From: Brachionus manjavacas | Taxonomy: Eukaryota; Rotifera; Eurotatoria; Ploima; Brachionidae | NCBI GenBank assembly: GCA_019054805.1 | Contig: JAHQIY010000008.1 | Coordinates: 1,907,501 to 1,971,500, forward strand | Direction: 5' to 3' | DNA length: 64,000 nt | In this document: in pieces, positions 11,954 through 23,784 of the stretch | Layout: each line of letters starts with the position of its first letter | How positions within the stretch are numbered: the first letter of the stretch is position 1 | The notes under the pieces: generated by a model | What the model saw: the letters and a program-made list of their open reading frames with translations, nothing else | Databases searched by the model: none | Told to the model about the DNA's origin: nothing | Made by a program: the position numbers and the translations under genes

Positions 11954-12592
11954 CAGTAGAAGCTCTCAAAATGAACATCCTCAAATGTGAACAGCCCTAT
12001 AAGTGAACACAAATTTCTTGCGACCGACCAAAATGAATCTTTTTACATGGCATAAAATCCCTCAAATGTGAACATGAAAAATTTAGAAAAAAGTGAACAA
12101 AAAACTCGAAAAAAATTTATTTACAGTTAAATTCAAAAATTTTTTTTAATATCTTCATAATATACATGACTTTTAAATTTATAATACATATTTTATTTAA
12201 TTTTTAAAATAATCTTCGATTTTCGATTGTGTTTGGTGGGAAAAAAATAATTTTTACATTTGATATTTTTATATATCAAATGTAAAAATTTTTCCTCCAT
12301 GGTTAGTTTATTATAGTTATTCAACTTGGATGCTGACATTTTTCTAATTAGAGATTAATTTTGAGATTCAAATTTTTGCATTAATTTTATCATCATTCAA
12401 CTGATACTTCAATGAATACATGGTCTTATTTTTATTTTTATTTTTGTTTTACACAAAAATTAACTTAACATTTATTAATCTCACAAAAGTGAACAGTTCA
12501 CTTTTGAGAGAGCATCCTCAAGTGTAAACAGCCCTATGAATGAACAAAAATCCCTTGCGACGGCGAGTGTTCACTTTTGAGGGATTCTACTG
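11954..12592. mobile_element. pogo/Tigger-like MITE
   Basis: Ends CAGTAGAAGCTCTCAAAATG (left) and CAGTAGAATCCCTCAAAAGT (right end, reverse complement) lie between TA dinucleotides at 11952-11953 and 12593-12594. A block of about 55 bases (CATCCTCAARTGTRAACAGCCCTAT through CTTGCGAC) occurs in direct orientation near both ends, and AGTGAACAGTTCACTTTT is a palindrome near 12486. No transposase frame is present. TIR style and TA duplication suggest the pogo branch of Tc1/mariner. Confidence 0.7.
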
Positions 12593-12869
12593 TATGCTTT
12601 TTATTTTATTTTTCACATATCTTAACAAACAGAACTGCATGAATCATGTGACTAGTTTTTTTTTTTTTTTTTTAGTTTTTTTTTTACTTAACAAATTTAT
12701 CTTTTTCATTGGGCTGAAAGGAAGGACTAAGCTCCGTTCCAAACTGCCTGGGTTTCTTCCCAAACTATATTTTTAATAAATAAATAAATATATACTCAAA
12801 AGGAAATTTATTAGATGAAGAATAGATATTAATTAGATGACGAATTGGAAATATATTAGTGAAGGTAGG

Positions 12870-13365
12870 AAATGATAGCCCTAGAAAAGGAGATGAGCGC
12901 CTCACCATTATCCAATATATTGCATTTCGATTATTGCATGTCTTTATCAATCTATTTTCCCAAACGAACACTTCAAAAGTTAGCAAATACTTATTATTAT
13001 TACATTTACAAACTATTACACATTGATATGACGGTGTCCAATTTGGAAGATTTTAACAAGCTTTGTAACAAATTGAGTAATTACAATTTAGAGTGTTACC
13101 AACACAGATTGATTAAAAAAATTGCACGTTTCATTTAAAAAATTTTTAATAATCAAAACTCCCCAAGCAGACTAAAAATGTCACTGGTCAAAAACAGCGG
13201 TCAAAAAAAATTGGTTGCGTATGAGTTAAGAAACAAAAACAAGTTCTTTTTACCGCACGAAGGTATCTACAACGACCACATGAAATGGACGTTCGTTTAC
13301 TTTTACTCTAAATTCTTAAATAAATTTTTAGTAAGAGCCTGGATTTAACACCTAACCACTTCAAC
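12870..13365 (+). mobile_element. LINE 3' relic (ORF2 C-terminus)
   Basis: From 12872 the plus strand reads a frame containing LANTYYYYIYKLLHIDMTV and LECYQHRLIKKIARFI. It then runs, through stops and frame changes, into AYELRNKNKFFLPHEG and a final TFVYFYSKFLNKFLVRAW. The order 'hRxxKRIAxF ... LRNKNKFFLP' is the usual C-terminus of CR1/L2-like LINE polyproteins. Truncated and dead. Confidence 0.6.
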
Positions 13366-13814
13366 AGGAGAATTGAGAACAATATTAATTTGCATTTTCA
13401 AGTAACATAAGTTTTTCTCTTTATTTTTTCTTTTTTATTTCATTCTTTTTTTAAATTCTAACAATTTTTATATATTTTTTTTTTAAATCGTCATGGGACG
13501 TAGTTTAATTTTTCAATAATAATAAAAATAATAATAATAATTTTACTAAGATTTGTGAAATTTTTGCTAAATTTGATTTGAATTTTAGATTGTTTTATTA
13601 TCAATCAGAAAAAATTATCTTTTTTTTTTTAAAACAATAAATGAGTTCAATCGACCCTTACAGGACTTGAAACTAGTCTCTTCGATTGAATTGAAAGTAG
13701 GAAAGAATAGGGAAAAAAATTTTAATAAGAAGAAAAAGTAATCGAACAATTGGTCCTAATAAGTTCTTATCTGTTTGAACGCTCAAAAGCTTAGAAATAC
13801 AACTTCTAATAAAA
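13366..13814. other. Intergenic, nothing recognised
   Basis: Homopolymer- and AT-rich DNA with a short AAT microsatellite near 13520-13540; no gene or mobile-element signature seen. Confidence 0.5.
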
Positions 13815-13921
13815 AAATTAAATAAAAATAAAATTGGACATCCAAATAAAAATTTTAATTGAAACAAGAACAAATTTGAAAATTATATTTAGATAAGAAA
13901 ATTTGAAACAAAAAAATTAGG

Positions 13922-13929
13922 TATAAATA
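13922..13929 (+). promoter_or_regulatory. TATA box of the GY gene at 14022
   Basis: TATAAATA, 93 bases before the ATG, within the conserved block (AGGTATAAATAGTCAAG). The sequence upstream differs from copy 7280, so the promoter core is conserved beyond flank identity. Confidence 0.65.
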
Positions 13930-14021
13930 GTCAAGAAATTTTACCAAGATAATCATTCAAATTAAAATAATTGAATCAAAATAATTAAAATTAAATTAAT
14001 TTTCTATTGTAATTCTTAAAA

Positions 14022-14357
14022 ATGACCTCAAAATTTACATTGGCATTTTTAGTTGTTCTCTTGTCAAGCACAGCTGTGCTGAGTACTTCCCTTGGTGAAA
14101 AACTTCAATCAACTGGTCTTAAATCCGAATCAAACAATTTGCAGTCTTCGTCAGGAAATCTTCAAGGAGCATTTGGATACGGTGGTGGCTATGGAGTGTA
14201 TGATTATGGTTATGGCTATCCAAGCTACGGATATGGTTTGTATGACTATGGAATAGGTTACGGTGTTTCTGGATATGGTGGTGGATATGGTTACACATAT
14301 CCTAGCTATGGATATGGATACGGTTATGGCTATCCAACTTATTACAAGAGAAGATGA
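14022..14357 (+). CDS. Gly/Tyr-rich secreted peptide, copy 2
   Basis: 111-aa single-exon frame, same architecture as 7280-7615: signal peptide 1-21, linker 22-48, Gly/Tyr-rich 49-108, Lys-Arg-Arg end. The protein appears identical to copy 20920 and to the copies at 41826, 52532 and 56427. It lies at the start of the first 6.9-kb unit. The minus-strand frame over the same bases is a shadow produced by the repetitive codons. Confidence 0.85.
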   Translation: MTSKFTLAFLVVLLSSTAVLSTSLGEKLQSTGLKSESNNLQSSSGNLQGAFGYGGGYGVYDYGYGYPSYGYGLYDYGIGYGVSGYGGGYGYTYPSYGYGYGYGYPTYYKRR

Positions 14358-14865
14358 ACTATTTAAATCTCGCACAGATTAGATTAGTTTTTAATTTTTT
14401 TTTTGTCAGCTTTTATTTGGTTTAATAATAAAATTTTAATGAAACATTTTTTGGTTTCAATTTTATTAAAAAAAGTCAAAATATTCACAGCGTCAATTTT
14501 CAATAAATCGAGAAAAGTTAAATTCAATCCGATTGAATTTATTTGACAATATATTTTTCCATTTTACCTTTCACAGTAATAAAGGATATAATAAAGCTTA
14601 TTCTAATAAAACGTTAAATCTGTTTTGAAGTAAATTAAACAAAATTTTAAGAGCTTCTTATTCAAACATTACTTAACAATAACACCTTTAAATTCTTTTT
14701 AAAAAACCAAGAATAAATAAAAAGCTAATAAAAAGCATCCTAAAATAAATAAGTAAAAATTAATTCAATTAATTCTTAATTTTTATAATTTAAAAAAAAA
14801 CTTTAAAACTTTAAATACGCTAGACAATTTTTTCATGTTTAATTACATTTTTAATAATTCAAACC

Positions 14866-15010
14866 AAAGAAGAGAGTATTCATTATTTGTTTTGTCTTTT
14901 CTTGGTATATCGTTAATAAAAATACTAAATAGGAGGGCTAATTACTGAGCCTTGTGGTACTCCGGCTTTGATTGGGAAATCAAGTAGGGAAGAATATGCT
15001 TTATATACAA
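14866..15010 (-). mobile_element. LINE reverse transcriptase fragment (frameshifted)
   Basis: On the minus strand [10 protein letters not shown] is followed, after a 2-base loss, by the frame of [12 protein letters not shown]. This is the reverse transcriptase motif 'GVPQGSxxxPLLFxxxINDLP'. The homologous fragment in unit 2 (21764-21914) keeps the two bases and reads through, so the frameshift arose after the duplication. Confidence 0.65.
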
Positions 15011-15639
15011 TTAATTAATGATTCTGAATGAGATAATATCAATTTTATCCTTGATTTGTTCATAAAATGTTAAACTGCAAAAAAATAGACCAAATCAACT
15101 CAAATTAAATGATTCTTCAAAGATATTGGACTCAAATTCACTGAAAATTCATTATGAATTCATTGAGAAATCATTGAAAATTGAAATTGTTGAAATCAAA
15201 TTTTTTCGCTAATAATTTACCAGGAAAATCAGAAATTAATTAATATAGAAGATCATTATCATTAAAAAGGAATATCTTCCAAAAGCATCCGATCTCTTAA
15301 GAAATTTTAAGAAACTTTTCTTGATATTTTTTTTATTAGCAGATAAATAACTTAATTATTTGAATATTAGTCACTTATTATCAACAAAAAAAAAATTCCA
15401 AAATAATTCTTTTCTTTTTATTTTAAATTTTATTCTTTTTAATTTTACTTTATTTTTGAATTTTTTTGTTTATCTGAAGGAGATTTAGCATGTCAGAGAT
15501 AAATAAATAAATTAATAAATAATGCTGAGCAATATCAATGGATGAAGTTGTAAGAGATGGAATTTTTTCGGACTAATTATGTCTTGTTTTGTGAAAATCT
15601 GGAATATCAATTGCCGAATGATAATTTAATTTTTTTATT

Positions 15640-16117
15640 TATTTGTTTTCTGTACCGAGCTAGAGTGTCCTGGGAATAAATTATAAAAAAAATTGAAATA
15701 AAAATAAAGTAAATAAGCTTAAAAAAAACGTTAAGAAAGTTAAAAAAACATATATTGAAATAGGTTGTTACTTGTTACACATGTTTACATAGTTGAGGCT
15801 TCAAGGAAAAAAAGAGGAAATAGTAAGCTAGCTATTACACAATGGAGTTGGGTATTCAATATATCTCGATTCGAAACCTTCTTTGTATTCCTCCACCAGT
15901 CTTACGATCAATGGAATAGAATGACTCAGTACTGTCCCAACATATCTCTCACTCAACTCGAAAAGCCGATTCGAGACTGTTAGTAATTTAAGTTTATTAT
16001 AAGCCTCATGATGCACCATGTTGGAGGGAGTGTCATATTTAACTAGAGGATATATCTGACTGCTGAATTCTGAATTGCTTGTAGTTTTTTGATATTATTT
16101 TCTGAAAATGAATTCAA
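15640..16117 (-). mobile_element. LINE-A 3' relic, inverted-repeat arm
   Basis: The minus strand encodes YNKLKLLTVSNRLFELSERY and EEYKEGFESRYIEYPTPLC, then the 3' UTR and the tail with CTGTACCGAGCTAGAG at 15653. It is the inverted partner of 19142-19680. Another isolated tail of the same family is at about 16300-16345 and a diverged one at about 15470-15520. Confidence 0.7.
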
Positions 16118-16880
16118 CTGCGCAATTTAATTGCAGAGTTTTTGCAGGGCCTTATCTAATATTTAGCATATTTTTTGCATTAGTTAGAATTTTTCAGAGA
16201 GATTTAATCAAATACCATTCAAAAGTTATTAAAAAATACTTTTTGATCTGATTTTAAGCCCTAAAGATTCATTTAAATTTCTTAGTGTTTACTTTTATTT
16301 ATTTGTAAATCTGTACCGAGCTAATTCTCCTTCAGAATAAAAATATATACAATAAAAAAAATAAAAAAAAATAAAATTAAAAATAAAAATAAAGTTAAAA
16401 TAAAAAAAAGGATTAAATAATTAAAAAAAATTAGTGAATAATTTATTTATTTTTTCATCTTCAAAGACTTGAAAATACAGAAGTGAATACAGCATCAAAG
16501 GAGAAATTAATGCATTTTCATAAAGTCATTTTTTAAACTCCTTTCTTTCCTTCAGAATGAAATATTTAATTGTTTGAACGAACTATGTCTTTTAATTATA
16601 AATCCAATATTTAATCACAAAATTAATTTAACTTTGTAAAATTTACAATTTATTTTTAAATGAAGATTTTTTAAACTTACATATAAAATAAATACAATCA
16701 ATCGAAATAAATACGATTTTTTATAACATTAGTAAGACTTTTCTTTTACTTTAAAACAAAATTATATCAATTATTAGTTAAAAAAATAAAAAATTTTGTG
16801 TAAATCCACGAGCGACCTAGACAAAAATAGTATCAAGGTTTGTCTTTTTTGAACATTACTTTCTTTCGATATTAGATATA

Positions 16881-17664
16881 CAGTGATGATTTGATCCTAG
16901 TGTTTTTCGAATTTACGTAAATTTTACGTAAATTTACGAATATGCGTAAAATTGGTAAAAATGTATAAAAATTTGTAAAAAAATTAAAAATTCAACCAAA
17001 TTTTTTAGAACAATTTGCGAAATTTGTCCCTAATGGAGAAACTTTTGAAAAAGCTTTTGAGAAGGCGAGCAATTCATTAAGAAAGAATCATTCGGTTTTT
17101 AAAGCTAAAAAATTATAGATCAATTCATTATTAAATTTCAAAAATAAAAATAAAAATTTTTTGAATCAATTTTTTTATTCAAATTACTAAATTAATAAGG
17201 AAAGAAAAGCTAATATTCAAAAATCTATTCAAAATATTCAATTCACATATTTTTTAATGTTAACTTTGAAATATTTATTAATTCATATTAGAGATAAAGA
17301 AGAGATTGAAAGTTTAATGAAAAATAATGAAATATAATGAATAATAGTTTAAAAGTTTTATTAAATAATTTGATTGGATTTTCTGATTTTTTTTAGAAAT
17401 TTTTACTGAAATTTACCTTTTCAAAGTACGGTCTTTACGTAAATTTACGTAAAAATCTGTAAATTTTTTTTTTCTCAAAATTTTTTTGATTTTGTTAAAT
17501 TTACTAAAAAAACATAAAAATGGCCTAAAAAACGGCATTTTTTTGGCATTTTCCTTTTTACAAGTTTTTTCGTAAATTTTCGTAAATTAACATTTTTTTA
17601 CATGTGTAATTTTACGAAAATTTACGTAAAATTTGGTAAAAAAACTATTATCAAATCATCACTG
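16881..17664. mobile_element. 784-bp MITE with 15-bp perfect TIRs
   Basis: CAGTGATGATTTGAT at the left and its exact reverse complement ATCAAATCATCACTG at the right, flanked by TA (16879-16880, 17665-17666). The interior begins and ends with repeats of the palindromic word ACGTAAATTTACGT and similar. No protein frame is seen. Tc1/mariner-type non-autonomous element; an identical copy is in unit 2. Confidence 0.82.
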
Positions 17665-17666
17665 TA

Positions 17667-18675
17667 CCTAAAATTATTTTTGTTTTGAATTTAAAAAAAA
17701 AAATTATAAACTAAAATTTCTTAATAAAATCAATACTTTTGGGTTGAGTGGGAAGAGGCAACAAAAATTCTAGTGAAACACCTAATTCAAAACTTCGACA
17801 ATTATTTTGACTTTTTCATTAGTAAAGAACCATCATATTTAACAAAATTTTACACTACTCTTCAGAATAAAAATGAATAAGGATGTGGAATATGAAAATT
17901 ATTTTTAAACTTAATAATTTTGCCTTAAATTTGTTTTAAAGTTTATTTCTTTAAGATTTAACAGTTTTCAAATACCTTTTTACAGAAACAAAAATAAAGA
18001 TTTTTTTATTAGGCTAAAATTCAAACCAACTAACAGCCTTACCAAACTGAACAAACTTATTAAAAAAAAACATCGTTTGATTTAAAATTTACTTTGAAAA
18101 TTATAAAATGCTAAATAACCTGATTTTATTTGAGAGATATTTTATTAAGTTAAGCCTTGAATTACAGCGAATAACCTCATGTTTCAGTTTGTTGGTTTCT
18201 ATTCAGATCGTCAATACATAGAAAAAGAAAGATACTAGTTTTATTCTTTTCTCTTATTCAAGTCATTTGATTGACAGTAAGATTATCCCATCTTTTTAAT
18301 CCCAAGTAAGATTATCCCATCTTTTTAATATCAGTAATTGGCAGGTTATTTTTCTATTTAACTTTTTTGAAATTTTGAAATTACGTTGTTTCATTAAAAC
18401 TCAATACTTAAGCATGTTAAAATTTGAAATGTAATTACGCAATTATTTTTAGAAATGTAAAATAGAATAATAAACTTGCCAATTATTATTTTATTTATTT
18501 GGGTTGCTAAAACTTCATGTTCCACATTTCTTTACAGTTTACTTACTTACCGCTGGAAATTATATTAACCAAAAAAGATAATTGACAACTAATTTCTTAT
18601 TAATAAAAAACTAAAATCTCATTTTATTAACTTTAATTTTATTTTTAATTTATTTTTTTTTATTTTTTTTTAACT
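17667..18675. other. Non-coding part of the duplication unit
   Basis: AT-rich DNA without genes. A direct repeat of 25-28 bases containing AGTAAGATTATCCCATCTTT occurs twice at about 18278-18330. Confidence 0.5.
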
Positions 18676-18731
18676 TATTCTGAATGAGCTTTAGCTCGGT
18701 ACAGAAAACAAATAAATTAATTAATAAATAA
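18676..18731 (+). repeat. LINE-A 3' tail
   Basis: TTATTCTGAATGAGCTTTAGCTCGGTACAGAAAACAAATAAAT with a GAGC-TTTA-GCTC hairpin, then AAATA repeats. Same tail as at the ends of the longer LINE-A relics. Confidence 0.65.
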
Positions 18732-19680
18732 AATGATTCATTCACTTAATTTTAAATTGAATAATGTCTGAATCCAGCAAAAATACTGTTGAATTATTAT
18801 CAATCAATTATCACATTGCAAAACTAATCGCACCCAATAGCGATCTTAAATGGGTATCCTTATAGATGACAAGATAACAATAAAAATTCAACAAGATACG
18901 TGTGTATCAATTCAAAATGTTAGCAAGTCGTGTTCAGTAGTCTTCTCTGGGTACAAAAAAGAGAGTGATAATCTAAACTTAAAATTTTATGGAATTATTG
19001 ACGAAATTAAAGAAAGCTGCAATGAAAGGCTAAATATTATTAAGGTTTTGTCAAATAAAAAATGGGGTCTTACTCAAAACACACTAGGAAATTTATATAA
19101 ATCTTAAGTCGGATCAATTTTAGACTATTTTTTTTCCTTGCTTGAATTCATTTTCAGAAAATAATATCAAAAAACTACAAGCAATTCAGAATTCAGCAGT
19201 CAGATATATCCTCTAGTTAAATATGACACTCCCTCCAACATGGTGCATCATGAGGCTTATAATAAACTTAAATTACTAACAGTCTCGAATCGGCTTTTCG
19301 AGTTGAGTGAGAGATATGTTGGGACAGTACTGAGTCATTCTATTCCATTGATCGTAAGACTGGTGGAGGAATACAAAGAAGGTTTCGAATCGAGATATAT
19401 TGAATACCCAACTCCATTGTGTAATAGCTAGCTTACTATTTCCTCTTTTTTTCCTTGAAGCCTCAACTATGTAAACATGTGTAACAAGTAACAACCTATT
19501 TCAATATATGTTTTTTTAACTTTCTTTACATTTTTTTTAAGCTTATTTACTTTATTTTGATTTTTTTTTATCTCATTTTATTTACTTTAATTTTTTTTTT
19601 TATTTTGATTTTAATTTTTTTTAATTTATTCTGAAGGAGTCCTAGCTCGGTAAAAAAACAAATAAAAAAAAATAAATATA
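18732..19680 (+). mobile_element. LINE-A 3' relic, plus orientation
   Basis: A frame from 18841 reads GILIDDKITIKIQQDTC through TLGNLYKS to a TAA at 19105-19107, where the related copy at 11.3 kb has TTA, giving LYKSLVG. After a frameshift it resumes in KLKLLTVSNRLFELSERYVG (19267-19431) and ends in the tail CTGAAGGAGTCCTAGCTCGG. 19142-19650 is inverted relative to 15650-16117. The first 195 bases recur in direct orientation at 19681-19876. Confidence 0.7.
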
Positions 19681-19876
19681 ATGATTCATTCACTTAATTC
19701 TAAATTGAATAATGTCTGAATCCAGCAAAAATACTGTTGAATTATTATCAATCAATTATCACTTTGCAAAACTAATCGCACCCAGTAGCGATCTTAAATG
19801 GGTATCCTTATAGATGACAAGATAACAATAAAAATTAAACAAGATACGTGTGTATCAATTCAAAATGTTAAGCAAG
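19681..19876 (+). repeat. Direct repeat of 18732-18927
   Basis: The block starting ATGATTCATTCACTTAATT and ending near TCAATTCAAAATGTTA is repeated about 949 bases downstream, immediately after the LINE-A tail. This is a partial tandem array of LINE-A pieces inside the larger duplication. Confidence 0.7.
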
Positions 19877-20014
19877 TTTGACTTTAAAAGGAGACCAAGT
19901 AATAAAATTGAGAGGACTACATTATTACGACCCTTTAACAAAATAGTAAAAGCAACTCAAATTTAAAAAAAAGAAGTCTATGAGAAGAATGAAAAGTGAG
20001 CTACGCAATGCTAA

Positions 20015-20194
20015 AGAGATTTTGAGACGAATTTAGTAAATAATGGGGTTAGTGATAGAGTAATCGCTGCGCGGGTACCAACTATGAAAAAAATTTTATC
20101 TTGTCTTACAAAAATCAGAGCCAAAAATAATGAAAAAGAACCACAAGATTATTCAAATTTAGAATTAATTGTTGAATACAGTGTCACTAACTAA
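20015..20194 (+). pseudogene. Short coding-like relic (possible MULE-type protein piece)
   Basis: A plus frame of about 60 codons contains GVSDRVIAARVPTMKKILSC and LELIVEYSVTN before a stop. 'AARxPTxxxxxRxxxxxR' followed by an acidic/hydrophobic stretch and TN recalls the segment found in FLYWCH/MULE-related proteins, but the match is from memory and weak. It is duplicated at 26918-27097. Confidence 0.25.
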
Positions 20195-20819
20195 ATTTAA
20201 GATATGATAACAAATCTTGTGATAACAGAATTATAATTTTTGTTTTTAGTTTAAGTTATTTAAGTTTGATCAGTAAAATTAGAGCTGAAGAAAATCAAAG
20301 AAAACACCAGGATTTTTTGGGCATAAATTCTAGTAGTTTTGATTTAATTTTTCATTTTATAACAAATTTTTTTTATTAATTAAATAAATTATAGTTTCAT
20401 TAACAGTTTCTTATTTTATATTTCTGAAAAAAATGGAATAATATTCATATTTTTCTGGTAACAAAAAAAAGAAAATTTTCTTATTTAAAAAACGAGATAA
20501 TTTTTTGAGGATAAAAAAAAACGTGATGATTTTACTTTTTACCAGTCTAGCTTGAATTAAAAGAAAAAAAACAGCTCGTTAATTTAATTCTGCATTTAGG
20601 ACAACTTACGCATCTCCATTAAAAACAAAAAACTTATGCATTTTTCTAACTAATTCAAAGTCTACTCGTCATGGCAATTCACTTAACTCTGCACTCAGTT
20701 TTCTAGAAAATTAAATTAAATAAAAATAAAATTGGACATCCAAATAAAAATTTTAATTGAAACAAGAACAAATTTGAAAATTATATTTAGATAAGAAAAT
20801 TTGAAACAAAAAAATTAGG

Positions 20820-20827
20820 TATAAATA
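20820..20827 (+). promoter_or_regulatory. TATA box of the GY gene at 20920
   Basis: TATAAATA, 93 bases before the ATG, identical context to 13922-13929. Confidence 0.65.
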
Positions 20828-20919
20828 GTCAAGAAATTTTACCAAGATAATCATTCAAATTAAAATAATTGAATCAAAATAATTAAAATTAAATTAATTT
20901 TCTATTGTAATTCTTAAAA

Positions 20920-21255
20920 ATGACCTCAAAATTTACATTGGCATTTTTAGTTGTTCTCTTGTCAAGCACAGCTGTGCTGAGTACTTCCCTTGGTGAAAAA
21001 CTTCAATCAACTGGTCTTAAATCCGAATCAAACAATTTGCAGTCTTCGTCAGGAAATCTTCAAGGAGCATTTGGATACGGTGGTGGCTATGGAGTGTATG
21101 ATTATGGTTATGGCTATCCAAGCTACGGATATGGTTTGTATGACTATGGAATAGGTTACGGTGTTTCTGGATATGGTGGTGGATATGGTTACACATATCC
21201 TAGCTATGGATATGGATACGGTTATGGCTATCCAACTTATTACAAGAGAAGATGA
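20920..21255 (+). CDS. Gly/Tyr-rich secreted peptide, copy 3
   Basis: 111-aa single-exon frame that appears identical to copy 2 at 14022, as expected from the tandem duplication. Signal peptide, linker, Gly/Tyr-rich mature part and Lys-Arg-Arg end are all intact. The shared 3' flank follows to about 21764. Confidence 0.85.
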   Translation: MTSKFTLAFLVVLLSSTAVLSTSLGEKLQSTGLKSESNNLQSSSGNLQGAFGYGGGYGVYDYGYGYPSYGYGLYDYGIGYGVSGYGGGYGYTYPSYGYGYGYGYPTYYKRR

Positions 21256-21763
21256 ACTATTTAAATCTCGCACAGATTAGATTAGTTTTTAATTTTTTTT
21301 TTGTCAGCTTTTATTTGGTTTAATAATAAAATTTTAATGAAACATTTTTTGGTTTCAATTTTATTAAAAAAAAAGTCAAAATATTCACAGCGTCAATTTT
21401 CAATAAATCGAGAAAAGTTAAATTCAATCCGATTGAATTTATTTGACAATATATTTTTCCATTTTACCTTTCACAGTAATAAAGGATATAATAAAGCTTA
21501 TTCTAATAAAACGTTAAATCTGTTTTGAAGTAAATTAAACAAAATTTTAAGAGCTTCTTATTCAAACATTACTTAACAATAACACCTTTAAATCCTTTTT
21601 AAAAAACCAAGAATAAATCAAAAGCTAATAAAAAGCATCCTAAAATAAATAAGTAAAAATTAATTCAATTAATTCTTAATCTTTATAATTTAAAAAAAAA
21701 CTTTAAAACTTTAAATACGCTAGACAATTTTTTCATGTTTAATTACATTTTTAATAATTCAAA

Positions 21764-21914
21764 CCAAAGAAGAGAGTATTCATTATTTGTTTTGTCTTTT
21801 CTTGGTATATCGTTAATAAAAATACTAAATAGGAGTGGGCTAATTACTGAGCCTTGTGGTACTCCGGCTTTGATTGGGAAATCAAGTAGGGAAGAATATG
21901 CTTTATATACAATT
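21764..21914 (-). mobile_element. LINE reverse transcriptase fragment
   Basis: The minus strand reads [20 protein letters not shown] in one frame, the reverse transcriptase GVPQGS box. Unit 1 has lost two bases here. Only about 45 codons remain and both sides run into unrelated DNA. Confidence 0.65.
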
Positions 21915-22539
21915 AATTAATGATTCTGAATGAGATAATATCAATTTTATCCTTGATTTGTTCATAAAATGTTAAACTGCAAAAAATAGACCAAATCAAC
22001 TCAAATTAAATGATTCTTCAAAGATATTGGACTCAAATTCACTGAAAATTCATTATGAATTCATTGAGAAATCATTGAAAATTGAAATTGTTGAAATCAA
22101 ATTTTTCGCTAATAATTTACCAGGAAAATCAGAAATTAATTAATATAGAAGATCATTATCATTAAAAAGGAATATCTTCCAAAAGCATCCGATCTCTTAA
22201 GAAATTTTAAGAAACTTTTCTTGATATTTTTTTATTAGCAGATAAATAACTTAATTATTTGAATATTAGTCACTTATTATCAACAAAAAAAAAATTCCAA
22301 AATAATTCTTTTCTTTTTATTTTAAATTTTATTCTTTTTAATTTTACTTTATTTTTGAATTTTTTTGTTTATCTGAAGGAGATTTAGCATGTCAGAGATA
22401 AATAAATAAATTAATAAATAATGCTGAGCAATATCAATGGATGAAGTTGTAAGAGATGGAATTTTTTCGGACTAATTATGTCTTGTTTTGTGAAAATCTG
22501 GAATATCAATTGCCGAATGATAATTTAATTTAATTTTTT

Positions 22540-23019
22540 TATTTATTTGTTTTCTGTACCGAGCTAGAGTGTCCTGGGAATAAATTATAAAAAAAATTGA
22601 AATAAAAATAAAGTAAATAAGCTTAAAAAAAATGTAAAGAAAGTTAAAAAAACATATATTGAAATAGGTTGTTACTTGTTACACATGTTTACATAGTTGA
22701 GGCTTCAAGGAAAAAAAGAGGAAATAGTAAGCTAGCTATTACACAATGGAGTTGGGTATTCAATATATCTCGATTCGAAACCTTCTTTGTATTCCTCCAC
22801 CAGTCTTACGATCAATGGAATAGAATGACTCAGTACTGTCCCAACATATCTCTCACTCAACTCGAAAAGCCGATTCGAGACTGTTAGTAATTTAAGTTTA
22901 TTATAAGCCTCATGATGCACCATGTTGGAGGGAGTGTCATATTTAACTAGAGGATATATCTGACTGCTGAATTCTGAATTGCTTGTAGTTTTTTGATATT
23001 ATTTTCTGAAAATGAATTC
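22540..23019 (-). mobile_element. LINE-A 3' relic in unit 2, minus
   Basis: Counterpart of 15640-16117. Near 22625 this copy has the variant AATGTAAAGAAAG, which in unit 1 is found in the opposite (plus) arm. Confidence 0.7.
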
Positions 23020-23784
23020 AACTGCGCAATTTAATTGCAGAGTTTTTGCAGGGCCTTATCTAATATTTAGCATATTTTTTGCATTAGTTAGAATTTTTCA
23101 GAGAGATTTAATCAAATACCATTCAAAAGTTATTAAAAAATACTTTTTGATCTGATTTTAAGCCCTAAAGATTCATTTAAATTTCTTAGTGTTTACTTTT
23201 ATTTATTTGTAAATCTGTACCGAGCTAATTCTCCTTCAGAATAAAAATATATACAATAAAAAAAATAAAAAAATAAAATTAAAAATAAAAATAAAGTTAA
23301 AATAAAAAAAAGGATTAAATAATTAAAAAAAATTAGTGAATAATTTATTTATTTTTTCATCTTCAAAGACTTGAAAATACAGAAGTGAATACAGCATCAA
23401 AGGAGAAATTAATGCATTTTCATAAAGTCATTTTTTAAACTCCTTTCTTTCCTTCAGAATGAAATATTTAATTGTTTGAACGAACTATGTCTTTTAATTA
23501 TAAATCCAATATTTAATCACAAAATTAATTTAACTTTGTAAAATTTACAATTTATTTTTAAATGAAGATTTTTTAAACTTACATATAAAATAAATACAAT
23601 CAATCGAAATAAATACGATTTTTTATAACATTAGTAAGACTTTTCTTTTACTTTAAAACAAAATTATATCAATTATTAGTTAAAAAAAAATAAAAAATTT
23701 TGTGTAAATCCACGAGCGACCTAGACAAAAATAGTATCAAGGTTTGTCTTTTTTGAACATTACTTTCTTTCGATATTAGATATA

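Larger units (their letters stand above)
13815..20709. repeat. 6.9-kb tandem duplication, unit 1
   Basis: Nearly identical to 20713-27614 over its whole length; the offset drifts only from 6898 to 6905 through small indels. The unit contains a GY gene, a reverse transcriptase relic, LINE-A ends in opposite orientation and a 784-bp MITE. The internal joint at about 20709-20713 shares a few A bases, consistent with an end-joining or slippage-type duplication. Confidence 0.92.

Noticed and set aside
18278-18330. CRISPR-like short repeats
   Set aside because: Only two adjacent copies without spacers in a eukaryotic repeat unit.
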